NCBI RefSeq assembly: GCF_027580225.2
Contig: NW_027395284.1
Location: 2,747,478 to 2,811,477 of the forward strand
Direction: 5' to 3'
DNA length: 64,000 bases
Origin: Misgurnus anguillicaudatus
Taxonomy: Eukaryota; Chordata; Actinopteri; Cypriniformes; Cobitidae
The first letter of the stretch is position 1. Each line of letters opens with the position of its first letter. The notes under the pieces were generated by a model. The model was given only the letters and a program-made list of their open reading frames with translations. It was not told the origin of the DNA and searched no databases. This document shows, piece after piece, positions 1-13,411 of this stretch. A program made the position numbers and the translations under genes.

Positions 1-243
1 AATGTAATGGTTCCAATCCAATTGAAAGACATACGTTTTGAGGTGGAAAAACCGAAGCATGTACGCCTCAACAACTGTTACAACGCCTGTTATGCCCTTT
101 TACTCTCAGCTTTTACTACAGACTAAACAGCATGAAATTGTGTTATTGCAGTATGACCACTTATAATGCATTTATATCCCAATGATCTGTTATCATTAAA
201 ACACTCGAAAAAGACAACAGGCATTCTTAAGACTTTTTTCTTT

Positions 244-371
244 AACAAAGCATTCACATAATTTGTCTAGTAAATTATACTTATCTCGCAATAGTTACCC
301 TGTACGGAACAAAGCATTCACATAACTCGTCCGGGTAATATACTAATGCCGCAATAGCTAGCCTGTCTGGA
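244..371. repeat. Tandem duplication of a 64-bp unit
   Basis: Two adjacent copies (244-307 and 308-371) both begin AACAAAGCATTCACATAA and end in a CCTGT-CGG/CTGG motif, with scattered substitutions. No coding function is visible. Confidence 0.7.
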
Positions 372-404
372 ACCGAGCAGATATTATAAAACAACACTGT
401 GTGA

Positions 405-960
405 CACTTGCATTACATGCAAACGGCCCCTACGCTAATAGGATTTTGTTTCTCTCTCCCTGTCTGGTCCTCAAACCCAAAAACATTGAGACAAACAGAC
501 CCAGTTCCTGCTGATGTAGAGGTCAACACACCACTGATCTACTGGCCGCCCTTCAACATGATGCCCAGCCGATGCCTGACCATCGACCATCGACAGAACC
601 CGCTTAATCTCCTTATCCGTTTACATTCCAAATATAAATAAATAAATAAATAAATAACTATCTCTCCCAAGGGTTTTTTTCCTCCTAGGACTTTTTCCCT
701 CCTGGCTAAAAAGTCGTGAGGTTTTTCTCCTAGGGGTTTTTTCAACCCCAGGGAAGTCAGCCGACTCAGGCTTTACCTAGCACCTGATACATTATTAATA
801 TGCTCGCTTGTAAACGTTTATTCATAGCCGCTGTATTTTGCTTCTTATATTGTCTGTCAATTTTATTTGTGTTTCCCCTGCTTTTTTTAATGTAAAGCTG
901 CTTTCAAACAATTACCAATTGTGAAAAGGGCTACATAAATAAAATTGCTGTTGATTGACT
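405..960 (+). repeat. Probable LINE-like or other interspersed repeat with A-rich 3' end
   Basis: The stretch contains an (AAAT)n run at 634-656. It ends in a motif typical of fish interspersed-repeat 3' ends, AATGTAAAGCTGCTTTCAAA followed by GTGAAAAGGGCTACATAAAT. The family name is not certain and no open frame is preserved. Confidence 0.4.
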
Positions 961-1035
961 TAAGACAATAAAACAATACAAACTCTAATTCCATTCCAAT
1001 ATTGTTTATATAAACTTATGAAAAATCAAACCTAC

Positions 1036-1090
1036 CAGCTGTAAAACATCCTCATCTTTTGGCATCACACAGAGCTCAAGAGATGTATCA
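1036..1090 (-). CDS. arhgap21: ARHGAP21 exon, end of PDZ domain
   Basis: This 55-nt exon is preceded by a strong polypyrimidine tract and acceptor (CTTTTCTTTTCAG) and ends CAGCTG|gtaggt. It takes two bases of a serine codon from the previous exon and encodes SDTSLELCVMPKDEDVLQL, leaving in phase 0. This is the last strand and C-terminal edge of the PDZ domain. The MPKDED segment is characteristic of the ARHGAP21/23 family. The next exon is not found in the remaining 1 kb, so it lies outside the window. Confidence 0.93.
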
Positions 1091-1508
1091 CTGAAAAGAA
1101 AAGTTTTTAAGAAGTCATACATTTTATAATGTAAATATACAGAAACTGTATATCTAGTAACCATATCTGCAAATGTATGAACAAGGAAGCACTGTAAACT
1201 GGGAATACCAAAAAAATTGCGCAATAAAGAACTTCCTCAAGGATTACGAAATTCATCAGAAACACCTATCCAGAATAAATGACGCAATGAGGAAAATATA
1301 GATCATACAGACCAGCAGGTATTTTGGTTTAAGTAGTATAACATTAACCTTATCTTTTTTCTGAAGTAGTGTAACATTAAAATATAATTAAAAAAAAGTT
1401 ACTACACCAGTAAAATAAAGCTGCTAAAAGGGTTATTCACAGTGATGTCATAGAAAAACCTTTTAGTTTAGTCTATAACCAGGGAACAAGCAGTGAAATG
1501 TCTGCTAC

Positions 1509-1587
1509 CTGTTTTGGATCAGGGAGATTACTTGGGAATACGTCTTTCCGATGATGCTTTCTCCGTTGACTTTTACAATGCGGTCCC
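1509..1587 (-). CDS. arhgap21: ARHGAP21 exon, PDZ domain core
   Basis: This 79-nt exon has acceptor CTCTTTTCTCAG and donor AACAG|gtagc. It enters in phase 1 and leaves in phase 2. It encodes [20 protein letters not shown] followed by ISLIQN, which is the PDZ strand with the canonical GDxIxxVNG signature, the second helix and the start of the following strand. Together with its neighbours it completes a PDZ peptide-binding fold. In the family this domain sits near the N-terminus, before the PH and RhoGAP domains. Confidence 0.95.
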
Positions 1588-1964
1588 CTGAGAAAAGAGA
1601 AACAGGAAGACACCCAGATGCTATTATTTCGTTACATGAAATGTAAAAACATTCCATAAAAATTATCACAAAAAAAAAAGTTAAAAAAACTAAACATCCA
1701 CTGTTTAACTGCTGATCCACATGACGCTCTGGTAAGACCAGATAAAGGCTTACGACAGGACCTCACGACCATAGAGTAAATATGTTTGGTCAAATACGTG
1801 GACCGATTTGTGAAGATGAGATGTACAGGAAGACGGTCATAGAGGGACATTGGAGAGTGATTGCGGATAATTGTGAGAACATGTGTTCCAGACCCTCCCA
1901 AAAAATCTCTCCACAGAGACAAAGGATATTGTAATAACTTCTTAATGTTTCTTTCAGTCCAGTC

Positions 1965-2725
1965 CAGTGGCGAGGCCAACAATTTTAAACTGAGTGGACC
2001 TTGGTGTAATAGGGTGGACCTCAATGCCTACAAATTACATCATTTTACAATATAGTGTTCAAACGGATTCCATTATGGTTTATTTCAATAATTTTCTGAT
2101 CAGCAAAAAGGGAAATAAGGACAATCAAGAAATTATAAACATATGAAAGTAGAAAAGAACCAAGTTACAACATTAGTATTTAGGTACAGAAATACAATCA
2201 AATCAATAAAAATACTGTCTTCTTCATTCTATATATTAAATATAATGGATCTTTTAAAAGCTACAGAAGTAATTTTCCTTTTGTCTTCTGTCTTTAATTA
2301 ACATAATGATACAAACAAGCAAATTTCTTGAGGGCACTCACTGTCACTTTAAGAACGAATAAGCACAGATCCATACTGACACACATCTGATTTCTTTCTG
2401 AACTGTTTGCGTTCACTTTAAGACATAATTGACTGTTTTTATGAGAATCCTTGCCAATACTGAGGTATTTTGAGATAATTTTGGGTGTATGTGTCCTGTT
2501 TGCGTGCTTTTTGAGGTTTAGAAACACATGCAAAACACTTTTATATAAATAGTCAATTCTAAATGATGCGTATTTGTACGATTACTATTAAAGAGATTAT
2601 TATAATTTATGCTTGCTTTCTTCTGATTTTCCACAAAAATATTTTGTTTCTCTTCTGACTGGGTGGGCCAGCCGTCAATCTGAGTGGGCCAGTGCCACCC
2701 TGGCCCCTATGTAGCCTCGCCACTG
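1965..2725. mobile_element. hAT-type non-autonomous element in ARHGAP21 intron
   Basis: The ends are CAGTGGCGAGGC and its inverse GCCTCGCCACTG. The flanks are an 8-bp target-site duplication with one mismatch, GTCCAGTC (1957-1964) and GTCCAGAC (2726-2733). No transposase frame is present in the 761 bp. Confidence 0.85.
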
Positions 2726-2952
2726 GTCCAGACTGATCAGACTTATGTAACACTTTAGCAGCTTATGAGGCCCGCTGATAACTTTTGATTCTTGTCTGGT
2801 TCACATCCAAGTGTTTAGTAATGAGGTTATCCTCCGCGAACTTAGAGACTTAAGAGGGAATACGCAAAGAATTACGTTTTGTGTTTTGTTTGTTCTACTT
2901 TTGTTTGTTGTTATTTTATATACCAGTATGTCAGATGGACATACACAACATA

Positions 2953-3782
<830 letters not shown>

Positions 3783-4230
3783 TTAAGTGATTCAATTGCG
3801 TTCCTGGATCAATTCTCATACACATTACTTTTACTTAATTTTCTCAATCTTTCTTACAAAAAAAGTTAGCATTATTGCTGTGTAACAGTGATATGTGGTG
3901 TCTGCCTCCCTCTATAGGCTAAGTAGTTATATCAAAAGCATCTGCAATGTGATATAATACCTTTTATACTGTTATACTGACCATAACACATACTTTGCAT
4001 AATGTTTATAATGTATACATGTCTATATTCATACACAATGCACATATATTAGTTTGTGCCTTAATTCCACACTTTTGCACTTTACAGAAATTTTTATAAT
4101 AATCTACTACTGTTTACTGTTTATAGGCAGTAAATTCAGCACTGAATATTACATTGTCCTGTAGAGGGCAGCAATTCATATGATCGATTGATGACATCAT
4201 AAAGTACTGTACCAATATCAACACATGTTT

Positions 4231-4252
4231 CAGAGAGAGAGAGAGAGAGAGC
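4231..4252. repeat. Short (GA)n microsatellite
   Basis: About ten GA dinucleotides in intron sequence. Confidence 0.9.
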
Positions 4253-4731
4253 AAGGGTTATTACATTAATCCATGACATCTGAATCATGGGCCGATCTGA
4301 TTAGTATTGACATCTTTTAAGAGTCTCGAGCTAATATAATATGACTCATCCACATCCATTGAATCAGGCTTCCATAACAGCTTATTTAATGGTTATGCTT
4401 CATGGCGAGGTGGAAATATTCGATATTCTCCAAAGAGGAGAGCCTAACGATAAAGTTACACTATTACAGCCATCTGAAGGGTAGCAGACATCAATCCCAA
4501 TATCTGTCTTATGGTCTGTCTAAAGTTACTTAGAATTGCACACCAATTACAATCTGGAAAAAGACAGCTCTGCAGGAAAGCATCATAGTTTATAATAAAC
4601 ATGAAATGGCATTCCCAACCCATTTTATCTTGTAATGTTATGTATTTGTTGAGTAGAAGCAAACAATGCACCAAGAAAAAAATATAGGAAACTTGATTTT
4701 CTCCATCAGAATTGATATATTGATAAAATAT

Positions 4732-4858
4732 ACTAGTCAACATTTGAAGTGGATCAAACAGGTTTATCAAAGTTGTCCTAAGACAAGAATGCGCATTAGG
4801 GATTGGTTTTATGTAAACTTTTATTAAAGGTTTTGATCCACTTCGAATGTTGACTAGT
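4732..4858. mobile_element. Short hairpin MITE
   Basis: ACTAGTCAACATTTGAAGTG at the left is the near-perfect inverse of CACTTCGAATGTTGACTAGT at the right. The ends are in a TA-rich context compatible with a TA duplication, so a Tc1/mariner-type derivative is likely. Confidence 0.65.
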
Positions 4859-5239
4859 GTATATTGATATAACATAAAAAAGTGATCATTCCAGACCAGA
4901 ACAGAGCCAAACCAGATTGCTATGTAGCTTGTGTGGACTAAGAAAGTGATGTGAGTATATAAAGGGGGTCATTTTAGTGATGGTTCTAGATATTAGAGAT
5001 CTATTAAGTATTAAAAATAAAACATGCAATATGAAACACTACTAAATCATTGACAGTAAAACAGGGATTGTGAATTAAGCTGTAATGTGTAATTTTTGCA
5101 CTAGCGCCATTAAACAGAAATCCAAAATACATTTTTCCCAAACAGGTTTGCTTAACACTCTTTTGTCTTTATCACACATGTAGTCCCATATCACACTTAA
5201 ACCCATGGTTAAGCAAAAAAAAAAAAAACACATAGGTAG

Positions 5240-5600
5240 CAGGGCTTCAGACTAACTTTTATCACTAGGATCACAGTAGCCCCCAACTGAAAATTTTAGG
5301 GGAGCAACCAGAACATTTACGGGCACACACCGTAAATCGACATGCTAACCAAATATTTACATTTCTACTAATTTCCACTGTATTACTAATAAATACTTTG
5401 ATGATAGATGCAGAAAGTACAATGTGGCGTTTCAAATTCAGTGTCACATCACAAAAAAAGGTTAAATTTACTGGTCACACATGTGCGCGTGGATGTAAAA
5501 TTCAGTGGCACACTCTAAAATTTTGGTGGCAAAAGCCGCAGAGATGACTTATTTTTGTAAGCCAACCCCGGAAGTTAGCTAGACATGGGTTCCCTGGCTG
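5240..5600. mobile_element. Probable hAT-like fragment
   Basis: The left end resembles hAT termini that start CAGGGCTTCAGACTAAC. No matching right terminus was found, so the copy is truncated or decayed. Confidence 0.35.
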
Positions 5601-5671
5601 AATTTTTCCTATAGACTTTGTATTATTACAAAAATAAGCAGCTGTTATTCAACAAAGGTTAAAGACTCTTA

Positions 5672-5985
5672 TGCTGCATTTACACCAGCCGCGGTAGAGG
5701 CGGCAAAAACGCACTATTCGCGCGTAGTTGGACGCTTGAACATTTGAGTTTACTCGCTTCATTCACGCGTGAAATGCTAGTCGTTCGAGACATTTACGAG
5801 ATGGTTAATGCAGTGCGGAAATCCGAAGTTCAGATTTTTCAACTCGCGCGTTTCCCGCAGCAAAGCTCAATTCGCGCGGAATGTGCCATTCGCGCTTCAG
5901 AATGCATAATCGTGTCTTTGCATTGACTTAACATGTAAATCACCCGCGCTTGCCGCATCTGCCGCAAGCTGGTGTAAACGCAGCA
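5672..5985. mobile_element. Harbinger-like MITE (TTA duplication)
   Basis: The terminal inverted repeats are TGCTGCATTTACACCAGC and its inverse GCTGGTGTAAACGCAGCA. They are flanked by TTA at 5669-5671 and 5986-5988, the 3-bp duplication typical of PIF/Harbinger-type elements. The interior is CpG-rich and non-coding. Two relatives lie in tandem near 18.0-18.9 kb. Confidence 0.85.
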
Positions 5986-6239
5986 TTACACGTTTTGTCC
6001 AACAAGTTAATCTTGACAGATGAATACAATGAAGTTTGCAGTGTAAATGCGTTCAATAAAGTTATAAAAAGCCAAATTTTGACTTCACAGATGAACACAA
6101 CGTTTATGAATTTTGAAGACTTGTTGGACAAAATGTGTAAGTGTCATAAACATTTGACAAATGTTTGGATCATGACAACTTTCTTTTAAAAAAATTGCCA
6201 GTTTGGCTAATGTTTAAGTGGTTTTAAATAAACAGTCAA

Positions 6240-6360
6240 AAAATAGAAACAAACGCACTCCGTATTTAAGCGAACACATACCTTGACGAAAGCTATATGC
6301 CGAAACGTTAGTGACAATAAAATTATTTAGCAAGTGAGTGTGCAGTCACTATTTTGTGTT
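6240..6360 (+). repeat. Possible retroelement 3' fragment
   Basis: The segment carries a GCCGAAACGTTAGTGACAAT motif followed by AAAATTATT, similar to 3' ends of some metazoan retroelements. The class is uncertain. Confidence 0.3.
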
Positions 6361-7439
6361 ATATATTTTAAATAAACAGTACCACAGTGTTACTGTAAAA
6401 AATTAAAAGTTGAATCAACTTAAAAAAATACTTCAACTGGCAAAAAAACTATTTCAATATGTTTAAGTGAAAAATACTTTATTGAATTATTTTTTTCAAG
6501 TTGATCCAGCATTTTAAATTGCAAATCACTATTTTGATAAAAAAAATGCAATCAGATTTTTTCTTCAAATTGTTTAGCCCTACACAGTAGACTAGACATC
6601 TCTCCAATCTTATTGGTTATCTAAAGTGATGAAGTTTCACTGTAGCTAGTTTGCCAAATTCTCTGCCATCCCTTGGGTGATTCAGCTTACGGGAAGACAA
6701 CAATACAAGGCAGAAGAGAGGACAGGTTTGTAAACCCCCACCCCCGGCTTTTGTGAGTCAGTCTGTGTGTTTTTTGGGCTTGTATATAAGGAACAATGCC
6801 CACACAACAGACACGCTGCTTTAATTGGTTGTGATGTGCTTCCCACTAGCCCACATAAAACTAAGAGCCGTTCTGCCAAAGTTAATAACATGGTCCAAGC
6901 TTTGTGTTCTCATCTCCAGGGCTCCTTTCTCTTTCACTATGAGGTGTATAAATGACTGATGTTTTCAGTTTGTACCGCATTCACCCTCCGAACGCAGCCA
7001 ATGTCAACACAGGCTGTGTGACATATTGTGGGAATATTTAGCCCTGTTCTGCTGTATGCTGTATATACACCTGCATCATACACTACTCACCTACCCAAAA
7101 TGTGAGTGTTATGAATTGGGAAAATTAGTTTGACTAAAATCAGGACACTGAATTTTCTTATTCAGCAATCTACTCTAGTTTGTTTTTTCTCAATGCCTAT
7201 AAAACTAGTCACTGTTTGAGAGATTCATCCTGATGAAATTCCTGATCCTCAATCCAGAATTTCCTGTTATGAACATTGCAAAAACAAGAGTACTCTTGTG
7301 TTGAATACCATCAGTACCAGTAAGGCACTGTTAAACAAGCTGAACTGATGCACCATTATAAACCACAATGCTCCACTGACACGTGGTATTGAGATGTGTT
7401 TTGTATTGGTCAACTGGATCACAAGCATACGAGGGAGTT

Positions 7440-8260
7440 TAAATTGAGGCATACTAATATTATTTTGTAGATGTTTATGTATGAGCTTTATAAAATATTT
7501 CAGAGCAATTGATGAAATAAGCAACTTTCACACATTTACAAGTGTTCGAAAACATTCAACAACATTGGCGACAAACTATACATGGGGTTGAAAGTGGAGG
7601 AACTAAAAACATGTTACACTCCGTTTACCGTATTTTTCTGTCTATATGCTGCGTTTTTTTTTTCACTTGGCTGGTGGTGCGTCTTACAGTCAGGTGCGGC
7701 TTGTAAGTCAGTATAAATTAATTTTGACATTTATGAGGCAAGAGACAACATTACCGTCTACAGCTGTGATAGTTAGCCATATGCTGCTTCTGTATTTATG
7801 TAATTCAATAGATTCAGTGATGTGGAATGACGAGTATGCGAACTTCACGCTAGTTGGCTTGTTCGGTTAATTTAGCCTATTCAACCTTCCAGGTAAGTTC
7901 TGTACGCTATGGTTTATCGTTTTAAAGAACTGATAATATTACTTTAACGTACAGACATCTATTCAACCTGCTGTTCTGTCTGCTAACGTTTAGTTGAATA
8001 ACTTGCCTTTCCAGATTAAATGTCTGTTCTTCGACTTGGATTTTGTGAAATAATTTTCTAAATAAACGCGACGTATAGTCTACTGTGACTTATATATGCT
8101 ATTTCATCTTAATGACGCATTTTTGAATGATGCGGCTTATAGTCCGGAAAGTACGGTACATCCGTCTTTAGCGTCGTCCACTTGTGAGTTGATCGACCAA
8201 AACGCATCTTAATACCAGGCGTAAACAGGGCCTCAGACTTAGATGACTTCTGAAGGATGC
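7440..8260. repeat. Dispersed repeat interrupted by a MITE
   Basis: Segments around 7490-7626 and 8159-8180 resemble the continuous stretch near 35600-35940. Both share AGCAATTGATGAAATAAG and GTCTTTAGCGTC. The MITE at 7628-8156 splits this copy. Confidence 0.55.
7628..8156. mobile_element. MITE with TA duplication
   Basis: The ends are CCGTATTTTTCTGTCTATA and, inverted, CCGTACTTTCCGGACTATA. TA lies at 7626-7627 and 8157-8158. The related unfilled sequence near 35.9 kb shows the insertion point directly. Confidence 0.85.
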
Positions 8261-8459
8261 ATACCTACAAGCAAATAGCAACCCTGATCTAAATCTATTT
8301 TCTCTTTCTGCATTATTTTGGCTAACGTCTCTTGTGGACAGCTGGCCCTCCTGTTGTTTTGTGTTGGATAATGTTATTTGGCAGTGGCAGGGAGGACGCC
8401 CATTCTCTTTTTTTTCCCTGAACATTACACAGCAGGACCAAATTCCTAAACATTACAGC

Positions 8460-8500
8460 CCCAGACTCTCTCTCTCTCACACACAGACAAACACGCACAT
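8460..8500. repeat. Low-complexity CT/CA tract
   Basis: A TCTCTCTCTCACACACA-type run with no gene content. Confidence 0.7.
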
Positions 8501-8816
8501 GCACGCACAATAAAACACTGAGAAAGTCAGAGAAAGTAATTAGGAAACTGAGCTTGGTATTTTCAGTTTAAAATACAAAAAAATTACTTCTGACTAACAA
8601 AAACTCTTTTGTACTGATAGAAGAGGAAAGTACTTTGCAACACATGATACTGAAGCATTATGCAGCTCTAGTACATCATGTGAAAAATCCCTGATGAAAT
8701 TCCTAATATGAAATATCAAATTTAACACATAAGCAGGAGTGCTGATGTACCAAATATCAGCACGGCTATAATTCAGCTGATTGACAAACATTAAGTCTAT
8801 TACATTTAGACACAAT

Positions 8817-9020
8817 GGGGCGGTTTTCCAGACAGGGTTTAGATTAAACCAAGACTAGGTAGTTTTTACAAACATACCTTACAAAAACAATACTGATGTG
8901 CATCTAGAGACAAAACAATGACAATTATATACTTTTAAATATGTCAGTGTTCAGATAAAACAGCTCAAACATGCATTTTATTCTGGGACTAGGCTTAATC
9001 CCAATCTGGAAAACTGACCC
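8817..9020. mobile_element. Small MITE
   Basis: GGGCGGTTTTCCAGACAGGG at the left pairs with the inverse of a right end reading CCAATCTGGAAAACTGACCC. The short possible flanking repeats (ACAAT, ATAAT) do not settle the superfamily. Confidence 0.7.
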
Positions 9021-9288
9021 ATAATGTTTTATTTATACTCTAGCAATAAAAACAGGAACAAAGAGACTAGCAGTCTGTTTTTATAAACATTAAAACACAG
9101 TTTGTTGTATAAAACATAAGCCTTTTTGGAATCCTATTCGTTTAATCAGTTCTGTAGATAAAAAGCAAGTGATTTGATATTCAGCATACAGTAATCTGGC
9201 ATAAATATCAATGATCCAACCAATACGGCACTGTGAATTCATCCAATATCCATTATTGCCAATTTCCCGAATATCAGCCCTTACAACT

Positions 9289-9870
9289 AGCCTGGGTGCC
9301 AGCCGATCTTAGCCCCGCCCACAACATTTAAGGATGGGAAGGTCTGGGGTTTCTCGGTTGAGGAGCTGCTAGACCCAAAGCTGGTCGAACCAATCAAATT
9401 GTCAGGAAGGGCTTTATACGATGATGGACAGATGATCAACAATAATGTAATTGCCACGTCACCAAAGAGCACTTGTTTTGAATCTGTTTACAATGAAATT
9501 GCTGCCTCTGGAGAATTCAGTTGTGTGGATTCTGCCATCAAGTCTGTTCTACAAGATATCGGCAGCGCATTAATTTTAAAAAAGGAACAGGAAACGCAAT
9601 CAAGGTGTTTGTTGTTCGGAAAGATGTGTTTGCCACCCTTCCTACGGGATTCGGCAAAAGTTTAAATTATAAGCTGGCTCCGCCGGTCGATATGAAAACA
9701 GAACATAATGAAAACCCAGTGGTCATTGTTGTTTCTTCTTTAGTTCTTTTCAGAAGCCCGCACTTCTCGCTGCTGAATAAGAAGTGGATGGACATGCTAG
9801 CCTCTGATGGTTTTCAAGCCAACGTAATGGGTATCGTTGTGGATGTTCACCCAACTTACAACTGGTAAGA
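9289..9870 (+). pseudogene. RecQ-like helicase remnant in a repeat
   Basis: Two overlapping frames together read as the start of a RecQ-type DNA helicase. The frame from about 9399 runs into a Q-motif-like LKKEQET. A one-base slip near 9590-9605 moves the reading into the next frame, which carries KDVFATLPTGFGKS, a Walker A loop at about 9630-9662. It continues through NPVVIVVSSLVL to VVDVHPTYNW, where the normal DEAH box is changed. Intact relatives unwind DNA with ATP. This copy lacks the rest of the ATPase, has lost a recognisable Walker B and is frameshifted. The conserved leader with CCCCGCCCACAACATTTAAG suggests a repeat family that carries a helicase, not a host gene. It ends just before another element. 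Confidence 0.6.
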
Positions 9871-9895
9871 GATAGTCTGACTGTATCACTTAGTA

Positions 9896-10838
9896 CAGGG
9901 TTCCTGCAGGTTTCACCAAGTCAAATTTAAGACTTTTTAAGACCTTTTTAAGACCATTATGAGTGAAATTTAAGACCAAAGCGGCACAATGATCTCAGAA
10001 ATTCTCAAAACATTATATTTTTATTATATCTTTGTTTATTTATTTATTTATTTTTTTGACAAATAAAATCCACTAATATGGGAAGATCAGTATGGTCAGC
10101 TGCTGATATGTGGCTTGTTAACATGTTTTACACTTTCTCCACCCATACGTTATGTGCATAAATATGCACTATACCGCCATCGCATTTATTCCCCTCTCTA
10201 ATTACACAATAATGAAATGAAAAGGAAATTTACTATTAAAAGGCTGTTCGTGGTTTGTTGTGTGTTGCAAACAAGGCCTTTTCTAAATCCGAAGGCTGTA
10301 GCCTCCAGAGGTCGCATTTGTAGGCTGCATATAAAAACTGTGTAACACTAAAGTTGACTCATTGTTGATGGCGCGGGACTTGACGGCCTAGCCACGGGCT
10401 AGTTGGTTAAATTAACACAGAAAAGATTTTTCTCACCAAACCTACAGTATACAGTCGGATCACAACATCTGAAATATAGCTTATGGCATGAATTGCGTGG
10501 ATTATAATAGCCTACATTTGTATTCTCTTTAAAAAATAATTATTAAAAACTGGATTGAAGAGACATTCAGTGACACGCAAAGTGCAGAACTTTTCTTTTT
10601 AGAGGCCCACCCATCAAATACATTCTTCCTCTGTCACTGAGGCATTTTAATTTACCATTTTATTTTTTTCGGACAACCTTTTCGGGAATAAATGGAGGTA
10701 AGAAATTAAAGACTTGGGTTAATTAAATTTAAGACCTAGGGTGAAAATCTGGCCATTTTTAAGACTTTTTATGGCCTTAAATTTAACTTTCTAAATTTCA
10801 GACTTTTTAAGACTTTTTAAGTCCCCGCGGGAACCCTG
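9896..10838. mobile_element. Terminal-inverted-repeat element with TTTAAGACC subrepeats
   Basis: The ends are CAGGGTTCC-GC-GG and the inverse CCGCGGGAACCCTG, flanked by TA on both sides. Near both ends the motif TTTAAGAC(TTT/CTT) recurs several times. No coding frame is visible. The termini resemble hAT, but no 8-bp duplication is evident. Confidence 0.6.
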
Positions 10839-11580
10839 TAGCAAATAACTCACAATGTCGTGATACGAATCAAATGTTGTAAACATAGTAGTTGTCGATA
10901 TACGTTTGCTAACTCAGACTTATGCTGCCTTCACATGCAAAATTTCAGTTTATTAACTGGTATTTACCAGTGTGTTGTGTTAAGTGCTTTTGTTGTCGTA
11001 CTTTAGGAAAAATACATTCACGTGAGTAAATTGTTTGATCACTCATTACTAGGAGGCTCCTACTGACTGCTAGATAGCATCTGCTAGCCATAACTGTATT
11101 TTTAAAATACGTCTCACACTCCGTTGCTGATTGGTTGTATGTCTATCCAATTGAGTGCAGAGGCATTTTTTGTCCTGGTACAGTTGAGACATGCCCTATA
11201 ATCACAGCCCAATGGAGCGGTATCAGACTCAAATTCGAACTAGAATTGAGTATGACAACGTCAGGCTACCTTACAACACAATGCAAAATACAACATCAAC
11301 TACTGTTCAAAGCCTTATTGTCACTTCACCAAAGTTTCTTATAATCTTACATTTTTTTGATCTGTAAGTGTATGTTTAAAATTGTTTTTGTTAATTGTTG
11401 GGTCCGTTTTCCCGGGAAAAAGACGTCAGTTCAGAAAACAGTTGCTTAGAGATTAAAGGTGTGATCTAGATGGCGCCGTTTAATCTGTAAAGTTTCAAAA
11501 GACGATCATCTGGGGAACGGCATGTAAATATGTCCGTTTATTACATTAGATTACATTACATCTAGGGAATCATCTGTTAA

Positions 11581-12085
11581 AGGTCCCATTCTTTCTGTGT
11601 TTTTGAAGCTTTGATTGTATTTACAGTGCACAATATAACATGTGTTCATGTTTCACGTGTAAAAAAACGCTGTATTGTTCAACAATTTACTTATTTGTAT
11701 AGCGCTGTTTTCACTGTCCTAAAAACAGGCTGATGTCTTCCTTGTTCAATAAATTCCCTTCTTTAGAAATACGTAACGAGTTCTGATTGTGTAGCTTATT
11801 TAGTGTGTTGTGATTTGATAGCAGCTTAGCTTGCCGTTAGCTTAGCTGGCGACTGATGTATTCCTGTAGGCAAAGTTTAGTCAAAAAACTTTTCTACTGA
11901 CGTCATTAAAACAGGAAATAAAGGGCTGTAGTCCAAACCGGCCTTTTGCTGTAGGCTTTGAAAGGCGAATTCTTTTAAGGAAAGTGAACTTTGAGCTTTA
12001 TTATTTTACAGGTATTATTTATGCTCTAACAGCAACATTACACACTAACTAGGGTTTAAAAATGGGATCAAAAAGAACATGACCT
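11581..12085. mobile_element. TTAA-flanked MITE (Kolobok/piggyBac-like)
   Basis: TTAA lies at 11577-11580 and 12086-12089. The ends are AGGTCCCATTCTT and, inverted, AGGTCATGTTCTT. The interior (505 bp) has no transposase. Confidence 0.75.
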
Positions 12086-12267
12086 TTAAAACAGTACAAA
12101 CTCAACTGTGAGCTCGTGCTAAAACAAGAGTTGATATCAGCCGGGCTTCAACATCTGAAGGGATTAAATACTGGAACAAAGACAGCTTCCTCTAAACCAG
12201 TAAAGCATTTGTTGAATACTTACGTTATTATTTATTCAGAACAAACGTGGCAGATAAACTGCATTAC

Positions 12268-12530
12268 TTCACTTCAGTGTTTCCCACAAGCTTGGCAGCT
12301 GCCGGGTGAATGGGTGAATATAGATTACTAATATGATAGTTTTTAGATGCAGATGTACTAGGATGTACTTCTGTCATGTGGATGTACAGTATAATGATAG
12401 ATCTGCCCCCATCAGAGTACCAGGACAAAGCACAACGCACGCAAAGAACATTACTCCGCATATAACTGCAATTTTATATTTCAATCAAAGATGGCGATAT
12501 AGAGGACAGAGTTACGGACTGCAGCTTTAA
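12268..12530. repeat. Possible hAT-like terminal fragment
   Basis: CAGTGTTTCCCACAAGCTTG resembles the 5' terminus of a common fish hAT group. The other end was not found. Confidence 0.3.
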
Positions 12531-13411
12531 TTTTGCTTCCATATCAATTGTTTAATTACAAATTAAAAATGCTGCCACATCTCTGTTGAAGACACAAGAT
12601 ATCGGAGTTATAATAGGAAAAGTACATTAGATGCCTGTGTCTTGTTGTGGTTGCTCTAGCTTGGAATAAAAAAAAATGAATGTGGAGATGATTTCTTTCA
12701 TCATCTCCTCATAATACTGGATCTCTAATCAGGTGCAGGAAGCCAGGACAGCAGCCAAGTCAACAGCACATTGTGTTTGGGAACGCCGAGCTCCCTTTTC
12801 ACAAGCCTTTTCTATATCTGCTGTGGTCAGGCAGAAGTTTAATAAAGCACCTGAGCCAGCAGATACACTGGAGTTCACATCTGGACCATAACCAAACTGA
12901 GTCTGGTCTCTGCAATGAAGGTGGGGTTTCACTTGTCCTCCAAGAATTGTGTGGAATTCTGTTTGCTTGTACTATTGCTCCCATCCCATCTTCATGGAGA
13001 TCACCCAAAGCATTGGCCAGAAAATAAAATGAAATTCAATAGCTACGGCATGTATTTTCACAGAAAAAGAAAAAACAAATATTTGAACAGATGTTGAGTT
13101 TTTCTTTTTCTGTGGCTTGATTAAATTGTAACAAAGATAAAACTCAATGTGAAAAGGTATTTTTTAACTGGGATCACCGGGTTCTTATATACAAGGTTCT
13201 GAAATATGTATTGTTTAATCTTTAACTCTTTACAAACACTGATTACCTGAAGGGATGCCCAAAAACTACCCCATTTGGCCTCAAGCTTTGTGTTTGTGTT
13301 GGGGTGGTCAGGATTCTCAAAACACACTTTGCACAGGACAAAATTATTTTTATAACATCCAAATATTACTTGCTATTTACAGTAAGTTCGACTATGAGTG
13401 GTTAGATTTCT

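Noticed and set aside
9870..9878. Splice donor GTAAGAG after the helicase-like frame, implying a host helicase gene
   Set aside because: No downstream exon was found, the frame is already shifted and the Walker B box is changed, so a live host gene is unlikely.
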